Assembly (NCBI GenBank): GCA_947566645.1
Contig: CANOKL010000010.1
Span: forward strand, 33,230-97,229
DNA length: 64,000 bases
DNA from: an uncultured Lachnospiraceae bacterium
Lineage (GTDB): Bacteria; Bacillota; Clostridia; Lachnospirales; Lachnospiraceae
Direction: 5' to 3'
How positions within the stretch are numbered: position 1 is the stretch's first letter; the number at the start of each line of letters is the position of its first letter. Below, in pieces: positions 26,927 to 34,901 of this stretch. The translations under genes were made by a program, and so were the position numbers. Under the pieces are notes generated by a model. That model saw only the letters and a list, made by a program, of their open reading frames with translations. It was not told the DNA's origin and made no database searches.

Positions 26927-29347
26927 TCACATCTCTGTAAATTTCCTTATGCTTGATGCATTCGCAAATTTTCTCACTCCACTGTCATTAATAACTACAA
27001 GTGTCGGGGCCTGCATAATCTTATATTTCTTTGCCAGATCCTTCTGCTCCTCTGCATCAATCACTTCATAATCCATGTGCGCATCATTCAGCGCATTCTT
27101 CGCTACCGCACAGTTGGGGCACCGCTTTGTGGTGAACAAAAGCCTTCTTCCCTTCTTGCCAAATTCCCTCTTTCTGCCCTCAAAGGCTCTCCTCTCCATC
27201 CGTTCCCTGTCACGCCCACTGGCCTGCAGATCTGCCGGCTCCTTCTCTGCATCAGATTTCCCTGTACTAAGATTCGAGTGAAAGATATCGTACACCTTCC
27301 GGTCCTTGAACTCCTGAGCCTTGCCATCATTCCAGTTCTGCACCGGACGATAGTATCCTGTAATCCTGCTGTAAACCTCTGTCTTCTCCCCACACTCCGG
27401 ACAAGTATAATGCTCCCCGGTAATATATCCGTGATTCCTGCAGATTGAATAGGTTGGAGACATAGTGTAATACGGAAGCTTATAATTTTCCGCAATCTTT
27501 CTTACCAGCATTGCGGCAGACTGCCAGCTCGGGAGCTTCTCACCTAAAAATGCATGGAAGACCGTTCCAGATGTATACAAAGTCTGCAGCTCATCCTGAA
27601 TATCCAGTGCCGCAAAGATATCCTCCGTATACCCTACCGGCAGATGGGAGCTGTTCGTATAGTACGGCGTGCCGTTGCATTCCGCTGCAGTAATAATATC
27701 CGGGTACTGCTCCTTATCATGCTTCGCGAACCGGTAAGTCGTGGATTCTGCCGGAGTCGCCTCCAGATTATACAGATCACCGTACTCTTCCTGGTAAGAG
27801 GACAGGCGCTCTCTCATATGGTTTAGCACCTTCTTTGAAAATTCCTGTGTCTCCTTATGGGTCATATCCTTTCCAATCCATTTCGCATTCAGCCCTGCCT
27901 CATTCATGCCGAGAAGCCCGATGGTGGAGAAATGGTTCTCAAAGGTTCCAAGATAACGCTTTGTATAAGGATACAGCCCTTCCTCCAGAAGCTTAGTAAT
28001 CACCATCCGTTTCACATGGAGAGAACGTGCGGAAAGATCCATCAGCTTATCTAGCCGTGCGAAAAACTCTCCCTCATCCTTAGACAGGTACGCAATCCGC
28101 GGCATATTAATCGTAACAACGCCCACAGACCCTGTACTCTCACCGCTTCCGAAGAAGCCGCCGGATTTCTTACGAAGCTCTCTCAGATCAAGCCGCAGGC
28201 GGCAGCACATACTGCGCACATCGCTTGGCTCCATATCACTGTTAATATAATTTGAAAAATAGGGTGTCCCATATTTTGCCGTCATTTCAAACAAGAGACG
28301 GTTATTTTCCGTGTCAGACCAGTCAAAATCACTTGTAATGGAATAGGTGGGAATCGGATACTGGAAACCGCGCCCATGGGCATCCCCCTCGATCATGATC
28401 TCAATAAATGCCTTATTGATCATGTCCATCTCTTTTTTACAGTCTGCGTAAGTAAAATCCATCTCCTTCCCGCCTACAATCGCCGGAAGATCCGCCAGGT
28501 CATCCGGTACCGTCCAGTCAAGTGTAATATTGGAAAACGGAGCCTGTGTCCCCCATCTGGACGGCGTATTCACACCATATATAAAGGACTCAATACACTT
28601 CTTTACCTCCGGATAGGTCAGATGATCTGCCTTCGCAAAGGGTGCAAGGTATGTGTCAAAGGAAGAAAACGCCTGTGCGCCCGCCCACTCATTCTGCATA
28701 ATCCCAAGAAAATTCACCATCTGATTGCACAGCACACTCAGATGCTTCGCAGGAGAGGATGAGATCTTGCCTACAATCCCACCAAGCCCTTCCTTAATAA
28801 GCTGCTTTAAAGACCATCCCGCACAATACCCGGTCAGCATGGACAGGTCGTGAATATGAATATCCGCATTTCTATGGGCACGCCCAATCTCCTCGTCATA
28901 GATCTCTGACAGCCAGTAGTTCGCCGTAATCGCCCCGGAATTGCTAAGAATCAGGCCGCCTACGGAATAGGTTACTGTAGAATTCTCCTTCACACGCCAG
29001 TCCGTAACCTTTACATAACTGTCCACAATCTCCTTATAATCCAGCATCGTAGAATTCAGATTCCGAATCTTCTCCCTCTGCTTTCTGTATAAGATATAGC
29101 CCTTTGCCACATCCGCATAGCCGGCCCTGATGAGAACCTCCTCCACGCTGTCCTGAATATCCTCCACTCCCACAAGTGACTCCTTCACCTTCGGCTCAAA
29201 TGCCGCCGTCACCTTAAGAGCAAGCAGATCTATAATATCCTGATTATAATTCTTATCCTGTGCCTTAAACGCCTTCTCAATTGCAACTGATATCTTCGCC
29301 AATGCAAAGTCTGCAATCTGGCCATCACGCTTCATTACTCTGTACAT
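26927..29347 (-). CDS. nrdD: Anaerobic ribonucleoside-triphosphate reductase with fused C-terminal glutaredoxin-like domain
   Basis: Class III RNR makes deoxynucleotides without oxygen. Residues 1-95 are an ATP-cone allosteric domain (YRVMKRDGQIADF). The catalytic barrel follows, and the zinc site is CRNHGY...CPEC. The glycyl radical motif is RITGYYRP with Gly664. Unusually, the protein continues: residues about 732-806 form a thioredoxin-fold domain (RLLFTTKRCPNCAVAKNAL) with Cys743 and Cys746, and a cis-Pro (QAPTLVV). The extension probably supplies electrons directly. NrdR-like boxes precede the gene. Confidence 0.95.
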   Translation of the reverse strand: MYRVMKRDGQIADFALAKISVAIEKAFKAQDKNYNQDIIDLLALKVTAAFEPKVKESLVGVEDIQDSVEEVLIRAGYADVAKGYILYRKQREKIRNLNSTMLDYKEIVDSYVKVTDWRVKENSTVTYSVGGLILSNSGAITANYWLSEIYDEEIGRAHRNADIHIHDLSMLTGYCAGWSLKQLIKEGLGGIVGKISSSPAKHLSVLCNQMVNFLGIMQNEWAGAQAFSSFDTYLAPFAKADHLTYPEVKKCIESFIYGVNTPSRWGTQAPFSNITLDWTVPDDLADLPAIVGGKEMDFTYADCKKEMDMINKAFIEIMIEGDAHGRGFQYPIPTYSITSDFDWSDTENNRLLFEMTAKYGTPYFSNYINSDMEPSDVRSMCCRLRLDLRELRKKSGGFFGSGESTGSVGVVTINMPRIAYLSKDEGEFFARLDKLMDLSARSLHVKRMVITKLLEEGLYPYTKRYLGTFENHFSTIGLLGMNEAGLNAKWIGKDMTHKETQEFSKKVLNHMRERLSSYQEEYGDLYNLEATPAESTTYRFAKHDKEQYPDIITAAECNGTPYYTNSSHLPVGYTEDIFAALDIQDELQTLYTSGTVFHAFLGEKLPSWQSAAMLVRKIAENYKLPYYTMSPTYSICRNHGYITGEHYTCPECGEKTEVYSRITGYYRPVQNWNDGKAQEFKDRKVYDIFHSNLSTGKSDAEKEPADLQASGRDRERMERRAFEGRKREFGKKGRRLLFTTKRCPNCAVAKNALNDAHMDYEVIDAEEQKDLAKKYKIMQAPTLVVINDSGVRKFANASSIRKFTEM

Positions 29348-29422
29348 AAACAGCTCCCCTTTCCTACTTCCGCAGCGCTGTACCCTGCTCTGACCGGCTG
29401 AGTAATTGCCGTCTGTTTTTCT

Positions 29423-29452
29423 ATGATAGCACCAAATCTATGCTTTGGTCAA
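29423..29452 (-). promoter_or_regulatory. Promoter of nrdD
   Basis: On the minus strand, TTGACC (29452-29447) and TATCAT (29428-29423) are 18 bases apart. The nrdD ATG lies 76 bases downstream. NrdR-like boxes lie just upstream of the -35. Confidence 0.65.
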
Positions 29453-29460
29453 TAAAAAAT

Positions 29461-29507
29461 AACAATATATCGTGCACAAATTTGGAGCGCGTACAATATA
29501 TTGTTAT
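29461..29507 (-). promoter_or_regulatory. Two NrdR-like boxes in the nrdG-nrdD gap
   Basis: AACAATATATCGTGCA (29461-29476) and TACAATATATTGTTAT (29492-29507) both resemble the 16-base NrdR consensus (ACACTATATATAGTGT type). Starts are 31 bases apart, three helical turns, as known for NrdR pairs. NrdR is the dATP-sensing repressor of ribonucleotide reductase genes. Confidence 0.7.
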
Positions 29508-29519
29508 TGTATATATTTA

Positions 29520-30221
29520 CTATAAACCCCTTAACTGCGCGGTTTCCACGCCCTTCCTCACGATATCCAGCGCCTGGTTCATAATATTTTTATTATATGC
29601 ATGAAGTCCTTTTTGAATACAATCACCCGAATCCACAAACTGCTGCAGATAATAACGCTCTGCTCCCCCAAGCCATCTCGCAAGCGACTCAAAATCCGAA
29701 CGCCGGTGAAACTCCAGCACAACCGTTGTACGGAACTCATAAGGCACATTTCCCCTAAGAAGATAACTCACACTCCTGTGCACCTTCGTAATATCATAAT
29801 CCTGGATCCCTATCGTTCTCCCATAGCTCTCCTGAGAATTCTTAATATCCATCGCCACATAATCCACAAGCCCCTCCTCCACCAGACGAATCAGCTTATC
29901 CGGAAAACTTCCATTCGTATCCAGCTTCACAAGCAGCCCTCTCTCCTTAATCCCCCTAAGGAACTCCTCAATCCCAGGCTGGATCAGCGGCTCCCCGCCA
30001 GTCACACACACACCATCCAGAATCCCCCCACGCAAATCCAGAAACGCAAAAACCTCCTCCTCCGAAATCTCAGCATTCCTGTGCGTATCAATCACCAGCG
30101 ACGCATTATGACAAAACGGACAACGGAAATTACACCCCGCCGTGAACACAGTACACGCCACCTTTCCCGGATAATCCAGAAGCGTAAGCTTCTGCAGACC
30201 TTGAATCGTCATATACGCCAC
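29520..30221 (-). CDS. nrdG: Anaerobic ribonucleotide reductase activating protein (radical SAM)
   Basis: The activase generates the glycyl radical on NrdD. The 233-residue protein has CNFRCPFCHN (CxxxCxxC that binds the 4Fe-4S cluster with S-adenosylmethionine), followed by VCVTGGEPLIQ and LDTNGSFP. It belongs to the longer NrdG-like subfamily. It precedes nrdD on the same strand, separated by 172 bases with their own promoter. GAGGTGG lies before the ATG. Confidence 0.92.
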   Translation of the reverse strand: MAYMTIQGLQKLTLLDYPGKVACTVFTAGCNFRCPFCHNASLVIDTHRNAEISEEEVFAFLDLRGGILDGVCVTGGEPLIQPGIEEFLRGIKERGLLVKLDTNGSFPDKLIRLVEEGLVDYVAMDIKNSQESYGRTIGIQDYDITKVHRSVSYLLRGNVPYEFRTTVVLEFHRRSDFESLARWLGGAERYYLQQFVDSGDCIQKGLHAYNKNIMNQALDIVRKGVETAQLRGL

Positions 30222-30233
30222 CTCCTATGGGTT

Positions 30234-30288
30234 GGGGGACGGGGCATTTTTAAAAATGCCCCGTCCCAGATTGAAAATGACCTGTCCC
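30234..30288. repeat. GGGGACGGGG palindrome element between tetR and nrdG
   Basis: GGGACGGGGCATTTTT and its perfect complement span 30236-30267. The tail GATTGAAAATGACCTGTCCC runs to 30288, four bases before the TetR stop. The other side lies close to the nrdG ribosome site. Confidence 0.9.
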
Positions 30289-30292
30289 TTTT

Positions 30293-30880
30293 TTAACTTT
30301 GTGCTTTAAAGTGTAAAAGCATCATGGGCATACACTCTCTGCTGTATTCCCCAAGTGAATAGTTCCCTTTGTTCATGCACCAGTCCGAAACCAGTGCCCT
30401 CTCACACATGGCATAATATCGTGTAATCGCGCTGACTGGCATATCTTTGCGAATCTGCCCCCGGTACTGGCCTTCTTCTACTGTCCTTGTAATCAGCTGA
30501 TAGTATCTGCGGTTCTGGTCAAGAAGACTGTTATCGCCCGAGGTCACAAGCTGTGTGGAATACAGAGAAGCCAGAAGATCCACACTAATCTTTTCCTCTA
30601 TCATACTATGCGCTGCATAGTTTATATGCAGCAGCTTGTCAAAGCTGTTCATATCCCGGGGCATAGTCTGCTCCAGCTCCTCATAGTAATCATCAAGAAT
30701 CACTGAGAGAGTGCTCAGAAGCTCATCCTTTGTGTTAAAATAATAATAAAAAGAGCCTTTTGATGTCCCGGATAACGCAATAATATCATCCACTGTTGTT
30801 CCATTATATCCCTTTTCATAGAATAACTGCCATGCCGCTGACACAATCCGGCTCTTAATGTCCCTTTTTTCTGTGCCCAT
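30293..30880 (-). CDS. TetR/AcrR-family transcriptional regulator
   Basis: Residues 8-55 form the TetR HTH (RIVSAAWQLFYEKGYNGTTVDDI, then GTSKGSFYYYFNTKDELL). The rest is an all-helical ligand domain with no family assignment. It is 195 residues. It lies downstream of acyP on the minus strand and divergent to hypE. A double ACTATAGT site in the hypE promoter is a plausible target, so a role in hydroxyproline control is inferred. Confidence 0.88.
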   Translation of the reverse strand: MGTEKRDIKSRIVSAAWQLFYEKGYNGTTVDDIIALSGTSKGSFYYYFNTKDELLSTLSVILDDYYEELEQTMPRDMNSFDKLLHINYAAHSMIEEKISVDLLASLYSTQLVTSGDNSLLDQNRRYYQLITRTVEEGQYRGQIRKDMPVSAITRYYAMCERALVSDWCMNKGNYSLGEYSRECMPMMLLHFKAQS

Positions 30881-30897
30881 AACCTACCTCTCCTGTT

Positions 30898-30952
30898 GGG
30901 GACGGGGTAAAATTAATTTTACCCCGTCCCGGATTGAAAATGACCTGTCCCC
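30898..30952. repeat. GGGGACGGGG palindrome element between acyP and tetR
   Basis: GGGACGGGGTAAAATT with its complement forms a palindrome to 30930, with the same AAAATTAATTTT centre as copy 2 at 15476. The tail GGATTGAAAATGACCTGTCC continues to 30952. It is 18 bases from the TetR ATG. Confidence 0.9.
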
Positions 30953-30968
30953 TTTTTATTTTACCACA

Positions 30969-31241
30969 TTATCTTACTGAAAAACAGCTTTCGTTTTCTT
31001 CTGGGGCGATTTCTTTTGTGTCGATCCATTCGATGTCGATAAATGAATTCCTGTTCAGACCTTTTAGAAGCTCGTTGATCTGTGTTTCCCGTCCCTGTAC
31101 TTCCACGGTGACTGTGCCGTCCCATTCGTTTTTGACCCAGCCTGTTACTCTGAGGGAGCGGGCAAGGTATTTTGCAGTGTAACGGAATCCTACGCCCTGA
31201 ACCCGTCCGTGGAATGTAATACGTTTTCTGATTTCTCCCAT
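30969..31241 (-). CDS. acyP: Acylphosphatase
   Basis: The 90-residue protein has the phosphate-cradle motif GRVQGVGFRYT with the catalytic Arg, and VTGWVKNEWDGTVTVEVQG with the catalytic Asn. It hydrolyses acyl phosphates such as acetyl phosphate and carbamoyl phosphate. ATG at 31241 has AGAG upstream; an open frame continues further upstream through the palindrome at 31307 but is not family-like. It is divergent from hypE. Confidence 0.93.
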   Translation of the reverse strand: MGEIRKRITFHGRVQGVGFRYTAKYLARSLRVTGWVKNEWDGTVTVEVQGRETQINELLKGLNRNSFIDIEWIDTKEIAPEENESCFSVR

Positions 31242-31306
31242 GATCGTTCTCTTTTCTTTGTGCTGCCCTAATTGTAATATGTTTTTCTGAAACTTGCAAG
31301 TGTTCT

Positions 31307-31350
31307 CAATTGGGGACGGGGTATTTTTAAAAATACCCCGTCCCCAATTG
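31307..31350. repeat. GGGGACGGGG palindrome element upstream of hypE (44-base perfect)
   Basis: CAATTGGGGACGGGGTATTTTT and its exact complement make the longest perfect copy. Its right end (CAATTG) supplies TTG of the TTGACA -35 hexamer of the hypE promoter. No GACCTGTCCCC tail is present here. Confidence 0.92.
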
Positions 31351-31399
31351 ACAAATTGCTTTCCGCATGGTATATTCGTACTATAGTCTAAACTATAGT
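31348..31399 (+). promoter_or_regulatory. hypE-hypD promoter with double ACTATAGT operator
   Basis: TTGACA (31348-31353) and TATATT (31371-31376) are 17 bases apart, a near-consensus promoter. Just downstream, ACTATAGT occurs at 31380-31387 and again at 31392-31399; each is a palindrome, and together they form one larger inverted repeat. The position over the start site fits a repressor, most simply the nearby TetR protein. Confidence 0.75.
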
Positions 31400-31425
31400 T
31401 TGTCTGGATATGAAGGGATGTTAGG

Positions 31426-32334
31426 ATGAGAAATATTACGAATATACAGAAGTTTTCTGTCCATGACGGTGACGGTATCCGCACATCTGTGTTTTTTAAG
31501 GGATGTCCGCTGAAGTGTGAGTGGTGTCACAATCCGGAGACGCAGAGGTTTGAGCGTGAGATGCAGTATGACCCTGGGCGATGTACGGGCTGCGGCTCCT
31601 GTGCCGGTGTCTGTCCGGCGGGCGCACTTGACATGAGGGATGGGCGCCCCTGTCTTGACAGGGAGCTCTGTACTTTATGTGGGAAATGTGTGAACTTCTG
31701 TCCGGCGGGAATCCGTGAGATTGCGGGGCATGAATATACAGTGAAGGAACTCGTAAAAGAGCTTTTGAAGGATCAGATCTTCTATGAGGAATCTGGCGGA
31801 GGGGTAACTTTTTCCGGCGGAGAAGTCATGTCGATGGATCTGGATTATATCCTGGAGGCGGCAAAGGAGCTTAAGCGCCAGGGGGTAACGCTCACGGTTG
31901 ATACCTGCGGGCACGTCCCTTACGAGAGGTTCCAGAAGCTTCTTCCGTATACAGACACTTTCCTCTATGATGTGAAGATGATGGATCCTGTACTTCATGA
32001 AAGGTATACAGGTGCGGATAATAAACTGATTCTTGAAAACCTGGTCCGTCTTGCTGCGGATGGTGCGAGAATCTACATCCGGATTCCTGTCATAAAGGAG
32101 GTAAACGGAAACGATCAGAATATGATGGACACCATCTCGTTTCTGAAGGAACACGATATTCATCCGCCTCAGATTAATCTGCTTCCGTATCACGATACAG
32201 GAAGCGGTAAATATCCGAAGCTGGGTATGGAATATAAAGGAACTAATCTGCATGCACCGGATCGGGAAGAGATGGAGCATTTTGTCCGGCTCTTTCAGAA
32301 TGCCGGATTTCAGAACACAAAAATAGGAGGGTAA
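31426..32334 (+). CDS. hypE: Glycyl-radical enzyme activating protein for hydroxyproline dehydratase
   Basis: This radical SAM activase (302 residues) has CPLKCEWCHN (CxxxCxxC) binding the SAM cluster. A ferredoxin-like insert with two further clusters follows (CTGCGSCAGVCPAG and CTLCGKCVNFCPAG), and then SGGEVMS. This is the usual architecture of activases for PFL-like enzymes other than PFL itself. It is six bases upstream of hypD, so the pair is co-transcribed. The specific partner follows from that adjacency. Confidence 0.92.
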   Translation: MRNITNIQKFSVHDGDGIRTSVFFKGCPLKCEWCHNPETQRFEREMQYDPGRCTGCGSCAGVCPAGALDMRDGRPCLDRELCTLCGKCVNFCPAGIREIAGHEYTVKELVKELLKDQIFYEESGGGVTFSGGEVMSMDLDYILEAAKELKRQGVTLTVDTCGHVPYERFQKLLPYTDTFLYDVKMMDPVLHERYTGADNKLILENLVRLAADGARIYIRIPVIKEVNGNDQNMMDTISFLKEHDIHPPQINLLPYHDTGSGKYPKLGMEYKGTNLHAPDREEMEHFVRLFQNAGFQNTKIGG

Positions 32335-32339
32335 AAGAC

Positions 32340-34718
32340 ATGGCGAAACTGCGTGGTATGAATGAGAGAATTCAGAAGCTCCGGGAACTCAGTGTGACGA
32401 CACCCGTTCATATTGACCTTGAGAGAGCAAAGATTGAAACCGATTTTTACAAAGAGAATGATGGAAAATATTCGATCCCTGTTATGAGGGCCATGGTTCT
32501 TAAGGAATATTTTTCCAAAAAAACACTGTATCTTGGAGACGGCGAGCTGATCGTAGGCGAAAAGGGGAAGGATCCCCAGGCATCCCCTACTTTCCCAGAA
32601 CTATGCTGCCACAGCGTTGAGGACATGGTCGTTATGAGCGAGCGGGAGCTTGTATCCTTTAAGACGACAGAAGAAGACAGAAGGCTTCAGGCTGAGGAGA
32701 TCATTCCCTACTGGACAGGAAGAAGCATGCGTGAGAAGATTCTTGCAAGGATGACTCCTGAGTGGCATGAGTGCTACAGCGCGGGTATGTTTACAGAATT
32801 CATGGAACAGAGAGGCCCGGGCCATACATGCGGCGGTGAGCAGGTATTTACAACCGGATACCTGGATTATAAGGAAAAGATTCAGAAGACCATGGATGAG
32901 CTTGATTATATCAATGATCCTGAAGCAGTGAATAAATGCGAAGAGCTGAAGGCCATGGCAATCTCCTGTGATGCGGTATGCATTCTCGGAGAACGGTATC
33001 ACAAGCTGGCCCTTGAGATGGCAGAGAAGGAAGAAAATGAAGTCAGAAAAGCAGAGCTTCTTCAGATTGCTGCTAACCTGGAGGTTGTTCCGGCGCGCAG
33101 GCCTAAGACCTACTGGCAGGCGATCCAGCTATACTGGTTTACTCACCTTGCTGTTACAACAGAACTGAACCCATGGGATGCATTTAGCCCTGGAAGGCTT
33201 GACCAGCATCTGAATCCCTACTATGAGAGAGACGTGGAAGCCGGCATTCTTGACGATGAGAAGGCTCTTGAACTCCTGGAATGCCTGTGGGTGAAGTTCT
33301 ACAATCAGCCTGCACCGGTCAAGGTTGGCATCACCTTAAAGGAAAGCGCAACTTATACAGACTTTGCAAATATTAACACCGGCGGCGTGACTCCGGATGG
33401 CCGCAACGGCGTCAACAACGTAAGCTATCTGATCCTGGACTGCATGGATGAGATGAAGTTGGTACAGCCCAATTCTAACGTAACGATCAGTAAAAAAACT
33501 CCGGCAAAGTTCCTTAAGAGAGCCTGCGAGGTGTCCAGGAAGGGCTGGGGACAGCCTGCCTTCTACAATACCGAGGCGCAGATCATGGAGCTGATCAATG
33601 CGGGCAAGAAGCTCGAGGATGCAAGACGCGGCGGTTCCTCCGGATGTGTTGAAACCGGAGCATGGGGCAGCGAGGCATACATCCTTACAGGATATCTGAA
33701 TATCCCGAAGGTGTTCCAGCTGACACTCTTCAATGGATTTGACCAGTATACGGGAAAGCAGATTGGTCTTGAACTTGGATACGCAAAGGATTTTCAGACA
33801 TACGAAGAGCTCTGGGATGCATTTAAAAAGCAGTTAGAATACATTATTAACATCAAGATCCGCGGCAACAATGTAATTGAACAGCTGTACGCCCAGGAGA
33901 TGCCGGCTCCGTGTCTTTCTGTCGTAACAAACGACTGTATCTCCAACGCGAAGGATTACAATGCAGGCGGGGCAAGGTACAATACCAACTACATCCAGGG
34001 CGTTGGAATCGGTACTGTTACAGACTGTCTTTCCGCAGTAAAATATAATGTATACGACAAGCACAACTTTACCATGGAGGAGCTTATTGAGGCAATGGAG
34101 CATAATTATGAAGGTTATGACGCCATCTACCGCATGGTACATGACCGGACTCCAAAGTATGGAAATGATGATGACTATGCTGACAGCATTATGCAGGATG
34201 TATTCGAGCTTTACAGAAGCCAGATAACAGGGCGTCCGAATATGAAGAGCGGAAAATATGGCGTAGATATGCTGCCAACGACCTGCCACGTATATTTTGG
34301 AGACGTCATTCTGGCAACTCCAAATGGAAGAAAAGCCCACAAACCAGTGTCTGAGGGCATCTCCCCGGAGAAATCCGCTGACAGAAACGGTCCCACAGCA
34401 GTTATCAAATCCTGTGCAAAGATGGATCACCTTGCAACAGCCGGAACGCTTCTGAACCAGAAATTTACACCGGATGTTGTTGCCGGAGAAGAAGGACTTG
34501 ACAATATGGCAAGCCTGATCCGTTCTTATTTCTCCATGGACGGACACCATGTTCAGTTCAATGTGATTGACAGACAGACATTAATCAACGCGCAGAATAA
34601 CCCGGAGGATTACAAAGATCTGATTGTCCGCGTTGCCGGATACAGCGATTTCTTCCGCAACCTGGATAAACCGCTCCAGGATGAGATTATAGAGCGGACA
34701 GAGCAGTCCTTCTCATAA
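32340..34718 (+). CDS. hypD: trans-4-hydroxy-L-proline dehydratase (glycyl radical enzyme)
   Basis: HypD dehydrates trans-4-hydroxyproline to pyrroline-5-carboxylate. The 792-residue protein has the thiyl-radical motif GGSSGCVETGAWG with Cys436 and Glu438, matching Cys434/Glu436 of the Clostridioides difficile enzyme, and the glycyl motif RVAGYS with Gly767. Long stretches such as GGARYNTNYIQGVGIGT and PVSEGISPEK are HypD-like and distinguish it from pyruvate formate-lyase, glycerol dehydratase and choline lyase. GGAGG precedes the ATG. The product is the substrate of ProC in this window. Confidence 0.93.
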   Translation: MAKLRGMNERIQKLRELSVTTPVHIDLERAKIETDFYKENDGKYSIPVMRAMVLKEYFSKKTLYLGDGELIVGEKGKDPQASPTFPELCCHSVEDMVVMSERELVSFKTTEEDRRLQAEEIIPYWTGRSMREKILARMTPEWHECYSAGMFTEFMEQRGPGHTCGGEQVFTTGYLDYKEKIQKTMDELDYINDPEAVNKCEELKAMAISCDAVCILGERYHKLALEMAEKEENEVRKAELLQIAANLEVVPARRPKTYWQAIQLYWFTHLAVTTELNPWDAFSPGRLDQHLNPYYERDVEAGILDDEKALELLECLWVKFYNQPAPVKVGITLKESATYTDFANINTGGVTPDGRNGVNNVSYLILDCMDEMKLVQPNSNVTISKKTPAKFLKRACEVSRKGWGQPAFYNTEAQIMELINAGKKLEDARRGGSSGCVETGAWGSEAYILTGYLNIPKVFQLTLFNGFDQYTGKQIGLELGYAKDFQTYEELWDAFKKQLEYIINIKIRGNNVIEQLYAQEMPAPCLSVVTNDCISNAKDYNAGGARYNTNYIQGVGIGTVTDCLSAVKYNVYDKHNFTMEELIEAMEHNYEGYDAIYRMVHDRTPKYGNDDDYADSIMQDVFELYRSQITGRPNMKSGKYGVDMLPTTCHVYFGDVILATPNGRKAHKPVSEGISPEKSADRNGPTAVIKSCAKMDHLATAGTLLNQKFTPDVVAGEEGLDNMASLIRSYFSMDGHHVQFNVIDRQTLINAQNNPEDYKDLIVRVAGYSDFFRNLDKPLQDEIIERTEQSFS

Positions 34719-34720
34719 TT

Positions 34721-34800
34721 ATACTCACGGCCGGTGAAATCTGCCGTGAGTATCGCAAAAGCAGCCGACGCACAGCCGCATACTTCTTATGCGGCTGTGC
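34721..34800 (+). terminator. Double hairpin downstream of hypD
   Basis: ATACTCACGGC pairs with GCCGTGAGTAT (34721-34753), and GCACAGCCGCATA pairs with TATGCGGCTGTGC (34770-34800). No T-run follows, so termination is likely but unproven. The same layout occurs after proC. Confidence 0.55.
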
Positions 34801-34812
34801 ACAGCATAACCA

Positions 34813-34901
34813 ATTGAGGACGGGGCATTTTTCCCATAGTACGCCTGGAAGCTCCAGTGGAGCTCCCAGCATGCTATGGCAAAAAATGCCCCGTCCTCAA
34901 T
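34813..34901. repeat. GGGGACGGGG palindrome element, long form with inner hairpin, copy 2
   Basis: The arms are ATTGAGGACGGGGCATTTTT and AAAAATGCCCCGTCCTCAAT, with compensating changes in both (GAGGAC/GTCCTC), so pairing is conserved. The inner hairpin includes CTGGAAGCTCC / GGAGCTCCCAG. It encodes the end of the DUF1848 protein. Confidence 0.9.

Noticed and set aside
29601..30296. Plus-strand frame of 231 codons opposite nrdG
   Set aside because: Its composition (Ile, Arg, His, Pro runs) is that of an antisense shadow of nrdG; no ribosome site.
31242..31484. N-terminal extension of acylphosphatase through the palindrome
   Set aside because: The open frame upstream of 31241 crosses the repeat and the hypE promoter and has no acylphosphatase similarity.
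32340..34718. Pyruvate formate-lyase, glycerol dehydratase or choline TMA-lyase
   Set aside because: The Cys-Val-Glu (CVE) motif with following TGAWG and the HypD-type blocks fit hydroxyproline dehydratase better; formate-lyase would have two adjacent Cys.
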